A stretch of DNA of 64,000 bases from Anisus vortex (Eukaryota; Mollusca; Gastropoda; Planorbidae): positions 12,225,700 to 12,289,699 of the forward strand of contig OX421499.1 in NCBI GenBank assembly GCA_949126835.1. The letters are read 5' to 3'. Position 1 is the first letter of the stretch. Every line of letters starts with the position of its first letter. The translations under genes were made by a program, and so were the position numbers. Shown one piece after another: positions 21,415-33,400 of the stretch. The notes below the pieces were generated by a model. The model did no database searches. It saw only the letters and a list, made by a program, of their open reading frames with translations, and was not told the origin of the DNA.

Positions 21415-24400
21415 GTGAGTACTAAAAGGCGTTGGTAAAAAAAAATCTACAAATTTACATTTACAGTAAGTAAAGTACCAGTCTGACCAAATTGATCCAT
21501 AGGTCCTGTGAAGCAACGTTCACCAGTTTTTGTGACCACGGCATAGGTAGGAGAATGTGTGGCCAGCACTATGCACTGCCGCCTTCACTTTACCCCAACT
21601 AAGGTCAGGTGCCCTTTAGAGCTGGGTAGACTCAGGGTCACCCTCCAGACCCTAGAAAAAATCGTCCCTGCCTTCCGACATTGTTTTATTACCCTGTGTA
21701 CAGTGTGGATGATGCTGATAATCAGTCAACCCACTCTGTCTGACTCTGACTGCCAATTTGGTGAGCCAATTAGCATTTCACTTCATTTGACTTCCGTTGC
21801 TCGTTTGAACACTTATACATGAACAATCATTTAGGCCTACAATGTGTCAGTTAACAATCAAATGCCGATTTCCCCATTCACAGTATTTGTTGCAGTATTT
21901 GCTAGTTCAGTTCAATCACTATCTGATTGTTTCTATAACATCCCTATTCTAAAATACCAAAATTGTTAGTGTGGGGGCCCCTGTTCCATGGAACATACCT
22001 AAATACGTTTCTGCGTGTTATACTGATATGTTACGGACGCTCCTTCTATGAAGAAGGCTACTGCGTCCTACGTTAATTTGTGGACTGAGTCTAGCCTTGA
22101 ATTTCGATTAGAGTTTTAAATGATATTAAGTTGCTGTTTTTTCCTGGTTTGTTCAAGCAACCCATCCCATGCTCATATGCCACTCGGGAAGAAAGAGTAC
22201 TTGTATGCATTTGTTCTCGCATAAAAGATAAGAAAGGTGTTAATGTCCTTATGATTATCTGTGCATTATAAAAGATTGTTCTTTGTGTTTTTATTATTAA
22301 ACTGTGGCCACGGCATTCTAGGGGTTGTGTGGCCAACACAATACCCAGCCGTCCCTTTTCTTTTACCTCCAACTAAAGTCAGGTGCCCACAAGAGCTGGG
22401 TAGACTCAGGGACACCCTCTAGTCCCGAAAAAAAATCCTAGCCTCCACCATGATTCGAACCCAGAACCTTCGGATCGCCAGTCGAACGCAATGCCGCTCG
22501 CCACTGTGCCTCGTGAAAAGCCGAAAGGCAAGTCGAGTTTTTAAAAGAATTTTAAATTCCTTCCGGAGTGAACGTATTGCAAAATGTAAAAAAATGGTGT
22601 TATAATTATTGAGTAACTTGCATAATTGTATCTTTGTGTTTATTCTATCCTGCCCAGGTTCTGGTATATTTGTGTCACCAAAAGGTGTCTTGGACGGAAC
22701 TGGATCAGTAGGACTTAGCCTTGTGGTGTGGGCAGGCAGTGGACTCATCGCCTTTATGGGTGAGTTAACCTTTATAGAGTGTCAAGATCAGCTCGACTAA
22801 AGCCCACGCATAGTAATACAACACAGGAGCCTTGGCTTATAGCTTTCAATAACATATTAAAAATCTAACGTTGGACGCGGGAGTTGGATGGTATTCCGTT
22901 AAAGTAAAGTATCCCGTCGGACCAAATTGATCCGTAGGGCCGATGAAGCAGCGTTCACCAGTTTCTCTGGACTCGGCAAACTAAGGGAATTGTTTGGCCA
23001 GCACAATGCCCAGCCGACCCCTTTAATTTACCCCCAACTAAAGCCAGGTACTCATCAGAGCTGGGTAGACTAAAACAAATCCTAGTCTTCACCAGAATTT
23101 GAAATCAGGGCCATTCGGTACTGTCATATATTGATAGCTCTCTCTCTCAACGCAAGTTTTGTGGGAGGTACTAAGCCTAGACTATTCTAAGAATCCACTC
23201 TTGTGCCGACCTCAAATTCTCAGAATAGCTAGGAATAGTCTATTATTTCTCGTACAAGGCAGTTCATGTTAAAACTATCATTTTTATTATGAGTTTTGTA
23301 ATGATACCATTATTTTCACCCCTCCTAGTTATAGGTCTGTTCCCCGCTCATCATCATTTAGGGCTAGGCGTCCCACTAAGCAGCCAGTTTTGTACAGAGT
23401 TTTTGCAGAGTGTTTTGCAGAGTTTTCTGTAGATAATTTCTTTTGAGTCTGTTGGATGAACGCTTGTGTTGGCACTATTTTATTATTGCTGTAAAAATAC
23501 TACATTTATTGTACATACTTGCAAGTATCACCTGAATTAAATTATCAACAACATTTACTCTGAAGTTTCCTAGTCAAGTTACTATTCTATTTTATTGTTT
23601 ACAATACTATAATATATTTTTTACAACCACAACGTCAAGGAAAGGAACTGTTAGAACGCAAATCCTGAGTTTGTGCCCAGGACAATAAGGAGAGTTCGTG
23701 TAATACTGAAATATAAATAATAATAACCAAATGCTACACTAGGACGAACGAGTATTATCAACAACATTTACACGGCTCTGACCACAAGGGGATTGTGGTC
23801 GTAACAGTACGCTAACCATACGCGCTGCCGGCTGGGCCACCGTTCCTCCCATGCTATTCCGTAGGTCTCGGGTTTTTAAAGCTGGAATTTGTTTTCAGTC
23901 CAGCTCTGAATGGTTTCCAGACATTAGCTGTTGGGAAGTAAAGACAGCGTCTTTATTACTGACCTCACAGTCCCATTGCAAGCCTTGACCAAGGAAACTT
24001 CTGAACGTTATTTCACACGGTGCCATTAACCCATGTGATCTAACAGGGATAAAATAATACATTTTTCTACTACTCTCTATGATGACTGAAATGTAAAGTA
24101 ACTGGGACTACTAGGGAATCTAAGAGTTAAACCAACATGTAAAGTAACTGGGACTACTAGGGAATCTAAGAGTTAAACCAACATGTAAAGTAACTGGGGC
24201 TACTAGGGAATCTAAGAGTTAAACCAACATGTAAAGTAACTGGGACTACTAGGGAATCTAAGAGTTAAACCAACATGTAAAGTAACTGGGGCTACTAGGG
24301 AATCTAAGAGTTAAACCAACATGTAAAGTAACTGGGACTACTAGGGAATCTAAGAGTTAAAACAACATGTAATGTAACTGGGACTAATAGGGAATCTAAG

Positions 24401-27400
24401 AGTTAAACCAACATGTAAAGTAACTGGGACTACTAGGGAATCTAAGAGTTAAACCAACATGTAAAGTAACTGGGACTACTAGGGAATCTAAGAGTTAAAC
24501 CAACATGTAAAGTAACTGGGACTACTAGGGAATCTAAGAGTTAAACCAACATGTAAAGTAACTGGGACTACTAGGAATCTAAGAGTTAAACCAACATGTA
24601 AAGTAACTGGGACTACTAGGGAATCTAAGAGTTAAACCAACATGTAAAGTAACTGGGGCTACTAGGGAATATAAGAGTTAAACCAACATGTAAAGTAACT
24701 GGGACTACTAGGGAATCTAAGAGATAAACCAACACGTAAAGCCCTTAACTCGATCCACTTAATGATCCTCTGTAAGCTTATTACAACCTGCATGGGTATT
24801 ATAAAAGATAAGATGATAACAAGATAGAGATAATAACAAGATAGAGATAGTAGCAAGATAAGATAATAGCAAGACAAGATAACGACAAGATAAGATATGA
24901 ACAAGATTGGATAATAGCAAGATACGATAAAGACAAGATAAGGTAATAACAAGAAATATAATCACAAAGATAAAATAATAACAGGATAGAGATAGTAACT
25001 AGATAATATAATAGTATAATAAGATAAAGACAAGATAAACAAAAAAACAATAAATATAATAACAAGATAAGATAATTAAAAGATAAGATAATACCAAGAA
25101 AGATAATAACAAGATAAGATAATTAAAAAAATAAGATAATTAAAAGATAAGATAATTAAAAGATAAGATAATTAAAAGATAAGATAACGACACGACACGA
25201 TATGAACAATATAAGATACTAGCAAGATAAAGACAAGATAAACTAATAACAAGAAATATAACAAGATAAAATAATAACAAGAAAGATAAAAACAAGATAA
25301 TATAATGAAAAAGAAAAGATAATAGCTAGACAAGATAAAAACAGATACAATCGAAGGTGTTTCGTTTCTAAACCAGCAATAGAAATCTTTTTCTCTTTCA
25401 GAAACAAAAAAACACAAAACTATTACGTTTCAAATTTTGAAGCTTTGGGTGTATTGTTCGTCTGTCCACTGTATTACTGTCATGACGTTACCCCCGTGAG
25501 CCTGTAATGCATACTTTGATTCAATTCATTGTAGTCAATTGTTAAATTATTTCCACTGTTGGTCAAAGGCGGTTCTTATCTTACATATCACTGACGCCAC
25601 TTCTACAAAGAAGATCATTTCGTCCTAAGCTCAACCGTGGTCCGAGTTAGTCTTGCATTTTTAATTAGTGTTTTAAATGATGTTAAGTTACTGGTTTTCC
25701 TTGTTTGTTCAGGCAACCCATTCCATGCCCGGATGCCACTCGGAAAGAAAGAGTAGGCCTACTTATATGCATTTTTTTCTAGCATAAGAAATAAGGAAAA
25801 GTGTTTCTGTCTGTATGTTTATCTGAGCATTGCAACCGGTTGTTATTGGGTTGTATTTCTAAATTAGAGCTTAATGCCTTATGTATTATTACTACTTTAC
25901 TCTCTGCCCTTCTGTCCTCTAGTGTTTCTAACATAATAATAATAATGGTCATTTCTTAAAGTGCTTCTATCCATGCTATTAAATTTAGCATCGTCCGTTC
26001 GCTCTTAATGTGAATCGCAGCGGCATTAAGGACAAAAATACTTTCCTTCTCCCTTATGTGAGAATAAATACTATTTCTTCCCGAGTGGCTACCGGGCATG
26101 TAATAGGTTGCCTGAACAAACCGCAAAAACCAGTAACTTAACATCATTTAAAACACTAAAAGAAGTGCAGGACTAGACTCAAACCACGGATGAGCGTAGG
26201 ACGCAAAAATCTTCTTTATATAAGGGGCGTCTCTAATGTATAAGATAAGTATAAAAAAAATAAAAAAATATATCACTACTATCATTGGGGTATGGGGCAA
26301 GAAGATCGTTTGGGAACCCCTGAATGGTTTTCTACCTTTTGTATTACACATGTGATTATGTGGAACACCTGCACTTAACCCTTTAAAAAAAGTGACACTT
26401 TCCCATTCTTTTATTTTTTACCTTGATTTTCTTAACTCGATAAATCGTCCACAATTCAAACAAAAGGGGTGAAATAAATAATAAGAGTAACAATTGGATC
26501 TTCTCTAGGTAATGTTAAAATAAATCGGACACACACACACACAGAATATAACTTACACAAAGGGAGACGATTAAAAAGTAACATATTCTTGTCATTGTAC
26601 AAAAGAAAGTTTTGTTGAAAGTTTATAAATCTTTAAAAAAGATTTTGAATGACCTTTCTCTTTAAACTAGTGGCTGTGTGCCTTGCCTACCCATACATCT
26701 CCCAATGTGATTTATACCAAGAGCGCACTGAGCATCCTAAATGTAATAGCATGCATCATGCATACAAGCGCTACATAAGTAACTATTATTATCAACTAGA
26801 AATAGCCCGTGGGGAAACCACGGGGGAAAAGAATTTAGTTTTATGTGTTTTTATATTTGGTATGCTTTTCCAAAAGTCTGGGAAACAGGAGCTGGAAGTA
26901 AAGTAGCTCCAAGTCATGGTTTTAAATGTAAGAAATGACGATTCTAATTGGTGATATTTAAATTGTTATAGAATTACTGAGATAAATAAAACGTAAACAT
27001 AGTTTGCTTTAACTGTCTTTTTTTCAGTGTAATAAATTCAGATAAAACTTTTCCTTAAAAGCAATATTAAGTGTAATTTCTTGTTCACCATGAATAGGGT
27101 CTTGTTGTCTGTTGAGTGTTTATTTTCTACATACTACATGTTTGGGACATTTTTCCTTAAAAAGTGATAAAAGTTGACTATAGATGAAAACTTCGACATG
27201 ATCGGATGTCTGTTATTAAAATTTGATAATGGCTATCACTAAAGCCAGAATTATTGGCAATTGTTGACGTCATAGATAATAGGGTAATGTTCAGGAACCA
27301 AGTTGATAAATTTGGATTTAAAGGCTTTTAGCTATTGCATTATGAGAAGATTTCTGAAGTGTTCAAATTGCGATGAATCAACAGCCGTTGCAAAGACAAT

Positions 27401-30400
27401 CTATGAATTGAGATTTCTCAAAAGCATAATGATTACATTTCGAATCCTGGTGCAGGGTAGGATTTTTCCCGGGTCTGGTGGGTGTCCCTGAGTCTACCCA
27501 GTTCTGATGGGTACCTGACCTTAGTTGTGGTAAAGTAAAGGCGGCTGTGCATAGTGCTGGCCACACAATCACCTAGTATACCGTGAAACCAGATCTGTCG
27601 AACGCTGCTTCACTGGCCCTATGGATCAATTTGGTCCGACGGAATACTTTTAAAAAAATAATTGTGATCATATTTATCACAATTAGTTTGATACCAGACA
27701 TTATCATAACTGTTTGTGAAATCGAGCGTTCGCCTAGCGTACCTGAGTAGGGTTTGTTCCTGGCTCTAAAAACTGTCTCTGAGCCTACCAAGCTCTGATG
27801 GGTACCTGCCATTCGTTAGAAAAAAATATCGGGGGCTGGGTATTGTGGCCACGGAAACTTGTGAACACTGCTTCATGTTCCCTATGGATCAAATTGGTCT
27901 AAAGAGGATGGATATTTTACCACAACTCGTGTGAGGCCAGACATTATAGCCATAGGGAAATTGGTAATAGCCTAATATATAGGCTATATACGAAATGTGT
28001 CCACGAAAAGCAATATTCATTCAGTGCCGTTGCTAGGGATTTGGGGGCCCGGGGGGCTTGGCCTCTTTGGGGGCCCCTGCATTTTGACAATCGAAATTAT
28101 AACAAGAGAAAAAAACAATTCGGACACTCCTTTGAGGGCCCCCTTCAAGTAAGGGCCGGGGGGACTTTCGAATTTGGACCCCCTCCCCCTCCCCTAGCTA
28201 CGCCACTGTATTCATTTTCATATCAAGTTACTGTACCTAAACTGTTGTGTTTCTTTTATAAATGTTTTAAATATCTGTACTCATTATCCCATACACCCGT
28301 TTTTGTTTAAATAATCAATTTTTGTTCAATGTAGGGAAAGTGGGGATAATGATAATAAGTTGCTCATTCTAAAGACAATTAAAAAGAGTTTATTATGTTA
28401 TTGTGTGTATGTATTTGTAAGTGAGGCAGACAGACATGTAGGCCCCAGGGGCATATTAATATTGTTTAGATATTTCCAAAGTCTAAAATAAGATGGACCG
28501 CTTGCTTTGATATTTACGAATACAAACGGAATTATAGACCTAGGGTTTAGTAATTTGCTATGATATTATGAATGGAAAACTATAAACTATAGGCCTACTT
28601 ATCCCAGTTGTCTGTTATTGTCGCAGAATTTAAAGGAATATTTGAGACGTAAAATGCCGACGCATAGATGTAAATTAAAGCTATTCAATAATGTATTTGT
28701 AAAAGTAAATGTTTTAATTTTTTAAATTTCATTACTTCTCATTGAGAAATTGTAGGATAATAGTTTATAAGAGGATCGTCTGTAATATATTAGAAGCTTC
28801 TGTAATATATTATAAGTTTAGAAATATAATTAAGATTTAAATCGAAATTTGTATAAGCTTACAGCAGAAGTCTTTAGGATCACGCTTTATTTGCTTCGCA
28901 CCAAAAAAACACGATTCATTGAGCTCTAAAAAAAAAAAAAGCGCACGCAGTCCTCTTATTAAAGTCTTTGATATGACGTCATCTGTCTTTACTCTCAAAA
29001 CCAAGTCGCTAAGCGTTCCGGAATGACAGATACATTTCTTTGGGTAATTATTATATAGAAGATATAATAAAAGCCCAAAGAAATCTGTCAGTGTATCCAT
29101 CGGAACACTTAGCGATTTGGTTTTGAGAGTATAGACAGATGACGTAATATCAAACACAATAATAAGTGGACCGCTTGCGCTATTTTTAGAGCTCAATGAA
29201 TCGTGTTTTTTTGGTGCGAAGCAAGTAAAGCATGATCCAAAGATTTCTGCTGTATGCTACTTTCTATTTTAAACTAAAATTAAGATGAGATACGAATGGG
29301 CATTTCTTATAGCGCTTCTATACATTGTAGAGTTCTAATCTTATATAGATAACAAACGATCCTCTAAAAAGTATTATTCTACAATTTCTACACGAGAAGT
29401 AATGAAACGAAGAAATTGAAAAATTAAAACATTTACTTATACAAATAGCCTACAATATTTAATAGTTTTCATTTACATCTATTCATTGGCATTTTACGTC
29501 TCTAATATTCCTTTAAATTCTCCGACAAGGTGAAAGTCTATACTTTTTGTATAAGGCCCCTAAATTTGGCTAATTCGGCTTAATTTATTTAAATTGCATA
29601 GCGATTTAAGAGTACTTATATAAATCCTGCTTTGAAAAATGTATAGCAGATGTCGTTCAACCTTAGCATTTTAAATAGGTTACTGCCTAAAAAATCCTCT
29701 TCCTTTCTGTCTGTCTGCCTCACTTACACATACATACACACAAACACACGCAAACACACAAATATATATGCAAGATTAGAACAAAACATAGCCTACTTTT
29801 TAGACAATTTAAAACGTCTTTTTATAAAATCTCTAAAGTTCGATCCCTAACTCTATACATTATTATCTGTTTTATTCTTTTATCTATCAATTTAGCAAAT
29901 ATAAAACTAAGCTTCTATACATGTAGGTCTTTATATAGTCAATTTCAAATTTTTCCTTTGACCCAATCGTTTCTCCATAAATTTTGACCCTTCTTTGAAA
30001 TTTTTGTTAAGAAATTAAAACCTTAAAACATTTAGGTTTTCTACTTTTGTAAAACAAAGTATTTAGAAAAAGTAATATAATAGCTTTATAAATGTCTTTA
30101 GAATTATCAACTTAATATACTCTAATCACCACTTTCCCAGCATGGAACAAAAATTGATTTTGAAAAAAAAAAGGGGGTGGGGGTTATTGGATGAATAGTA
30201 CAGATATTTAAAACATTTAAAAAAGGAAACACAACAGTTTAAGAACAATAATAACGTGGTATAAAATGAATAATGTTGTTCATGTACAAATGTAGCCTAT
30301 ATATTAGTCTTGCTCCCCCCCCCCCCGACACACACACCCATTTCCCTTTGGTTATAATGACTGGCCTCACGTGAGTAGTAGTAAAGTATCCCCGTTAGAC

Positions 30401-33400
30401 CAATAATTTGATCCATAGGGACCGTTAAGCAGTGTACACAAGTTTCTGTGGCCGCGGCATACTAGGAGATTGTATGACCAGCACAAAGCCTACAGCCCCC
30501 AGTCCCCTTTACTTTTCCCTAACAAATGTCAAGTACACAGCAGAGCTTGGTAGGTTTAGAGACATCCTTCAGAGCCGAGAAAAAAAACTTAGCCTTTATC
30601 AGGATTCATACTCAGAACTTTCGGTAAGTCAGCCCAACGATCGAGCTCACAAACAGTTATGATACTGTCTGGTATCAAACTAAATGTAATACTGTCTTAC
30701 ACCAAAGGAGACTCTTAGGAGACATCAATAAAATAATGTAATCATTGTGCTTTTGAGAAATCACAATCCAAAGATTGTCTTTGCAACGGCTGTTGTTTCA
30801 TTGCAAAGGAAATACATATCAATTTGAACACTTCAGAAATCTTCTCGGAATGCAATAGCTAAAAGTTTTTTAATTCAAATTTATCAACTTGGTTCTTCAA
30901 CACTAAACATACCCTATGATCTATGACGTCAACAATTTCCAATAATTCTTGCTTTTGTGATAGCAATTAACAAATTTTAATAACAGACATTCAATCATAT
31001 TGAAGTTCTCATCTATAGTCAATTTTTGTCGCTTTTTAACGTCAAAAAGTCCCAAACATGTAGAAAATAACACTCAACAGACAACTAGGCCCGACTCATG
31101 GTGAACAAGAAATAACACGCAATATTGCTTTTAATGAAAATTGTCATCTGAATTTAATTTATTGCAGTGAAAAAAGACAGTTAAATTAAACTATATTTAT
31201 GTTTTATTTATCTCAGTCATTAGATAAAAATGTAAATATCACCAATTAGAATCGTCATTTCTTAAATTTAAAACCATGACTTAGGCCAACTTTACTTCCA
31301 GCTCCTGTTTCCCGACTTTTGAATGAGCAAAACAAATAAAATATAAGCTTATAATCATAGTTATAAAAATAATAAAAACACATAAAACAAAATTCTTTAC
31401 ATTCCCCCCCCCCCCCACCCGTGGTTTCCCCACGGGCTATTTCTAGTTATTATATAATCATGGATATAAATTTTGGTTTTTCGCTCAAAACTTTTTTTGA
31501 ATTGTAGAATATTTTGTCACAAGTTAAAATAAAGGCTAAAACATCTGCACCCTTAAAGTCACCCTACTCACATAAACCAACATGTTTTTGCAGGTTCCCT
31601 TTGTTACTGTGAGCTGGGCGCCATGATCCCAAAGTCAGGGGCGGAGTACTCCTACCTGCGCGAGGCGTACGGGAACTACTTTGGATTCCTGAACTCCTGG
31701 GTGGCTGTCACTCTCTTGAGGCCTTCGTCCTTGGCGATCGTGTCCTTGACCTTCGGCACCTACTTCTCCACCCTGTTTGATGTCTGCGGCGCTCCAGAGC
31801 TTCCCGCCAAAATTGCGGCCATCACCTGCTTAAGTAAGAGTGGAAAAAATCGATCTATTTGCTATTACATTTATTTTCTTTCAAAAATTCACTTATTTTT
31901 TTTTTAGACAAAGTTCATTGTCCATAATTGTATGTACAATAACAGTTATATATCGCTTTTAGAGGGAAAATAAAAACATTGGCAAAATATGAAGAATTCA
32001 AAGGGAGCGAAGAACAACAAGTACATTATGTACACTTGTTGATGTCTTTTTTTACAAGGTTTTGTACCTTAGCGGATAATTAAAACTTAATCCTTGTAGA
32101 CATATCATCGGTCTTACGAAAGACCCCTTTAAAAAATAATTATGAATAACATTATTAATATCAAAAAATAGAAGAAATTTAAATTCAGTTTTACGATACC
32201 AAAGGGATAGAAGACATCAAGAAGATTTAAGGAGCAAAGAATTAACACAGTTCAGTCCCCTGCCTGGGGTATGGTGAAAGAAAACAAATCAATAAACTAA
32301 CCCATAAAAACAGAGTTTTATTATACTCCCTTTCTTTGTAAACTAAGTTTATATTTAATTTATATTTTGATCGATTAAAATAAATATAAGTGTCATTGGT
32401 TCCATAGTCTCGAAAGACGATTAGATTTGCGCTCCTGTGATTTGGCCAGCCCTGCAGAATTGACTGTGTCTGTGGAGACCTATCCTTGAGAGACAGGCTC
32501 TGTCGCATCTCTGGCACTTGAAAGCGGGACCGTTGGAGTTTGTCAGGGGCAGCCTGTGTTCTTTACTTTTCTTCGCTGCTCTTTTAGCCTCCGCGATAAG
32601 GCGAAGTTTGCCCTCTGCAGCATTTATTCTGGTGTGTAGGGTGCCTCTCCAACTACTTCTATGCTGAGCTAGGTTCTCCCAGTTTCCGATCTCTACATCC
32701 ATAGCCTTTAGGTCACGTTTGCAGACGTCCTTGAACCTGAGTTGGCGGAGGCCAGTTGCTCTCTTGCCTTCAGCGAGCTCAGCATAGAGCAGGTCTTTTG
32801 GGATTCGCCCATCCGCCATCCTGGAAACATGGCCAAGCCACCGAAGACGTCGTTGGCGAAGGAGAGTGATCATGCTAGGCATGTTAGCCCGTTGCAAGAC
32901 CTCATTGTTTGTTGCGGTCCCTCCAAGATATCCCAAGTATGCGTCTTAGGCAGCGCATGTGGAAAGAAGAGAGTCTCTTTTCTTGCGATGCGTACAGGGT
33001 CCAAGTTTCGCTGGCGTACAGGAGAGTGCTGATCACACATGCACGATAGACAGCTATTTTTGTATTAATAGTCAGCATCTTGTTGTGATATCATACCTTA
33101 TGAATTTCCACACTAAAATTTTGCGCATACTTTTTTTTTCTAGCTTTGGCCCGCAAAAACCATTAAAAGATAACTCGCTTTGTTTCGGATATATTGTGTA
33201 GTTTTCATTATAATTATTTCGTAAAAACGAACATATCAGAAAAGTTTATTTACTTTCGTCTCTTCCGGTAGAGGCAGTCATATTTCCATTTTCTTCGATT
33301 CGCAAATTGGTCGAAGGTATTAGTGACTATTCCAAAGGCTATGATACTGAAAATTTGATAGAATGTATTGTTAGTCTGGACAAGTCTGATACTCTAGTTT

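Larger units (their letters stand above)
26796..31446. repeat. 4.65-kb imperfect palindrome with Helitron-type hairpin ends
   Basis: Left (26796 to about 29058) and right (about 29062 to 31446) arms are reverse complements along most of their length, with an axis in TATATAGAAGATATA at about 29055. Matching landmarks: AATAGCCCGTGGGG (26801) with CCCCACGGGCTATT (31429); GGAAACAGGAGCTGGAAGTA (26880) with TACTTCCAGCTCCTGTTTCC (31291); GCAACGGCTGTTG near 30784 with its complement near 27380; AAACTGTTGTGTTTC (28239) with its complement near 30231; GTGAGGCAGACAGAC (28421) with its complement near 29710. Both outer ends carry CTAG next to a T, after a stem-loop CCCGTGGTTTCCCCACGGG read outward. A SINE and a hAT MITE occur only in the left arm. 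Confidence 0.9.

Noticed and set aside
24799..25417. Hydrophobic minus-strand frames ([14 protein letters not shown])
   Set aside because: Translations of the GATAA simple repeat; hydrophobicity is a by-product of TATC codons.
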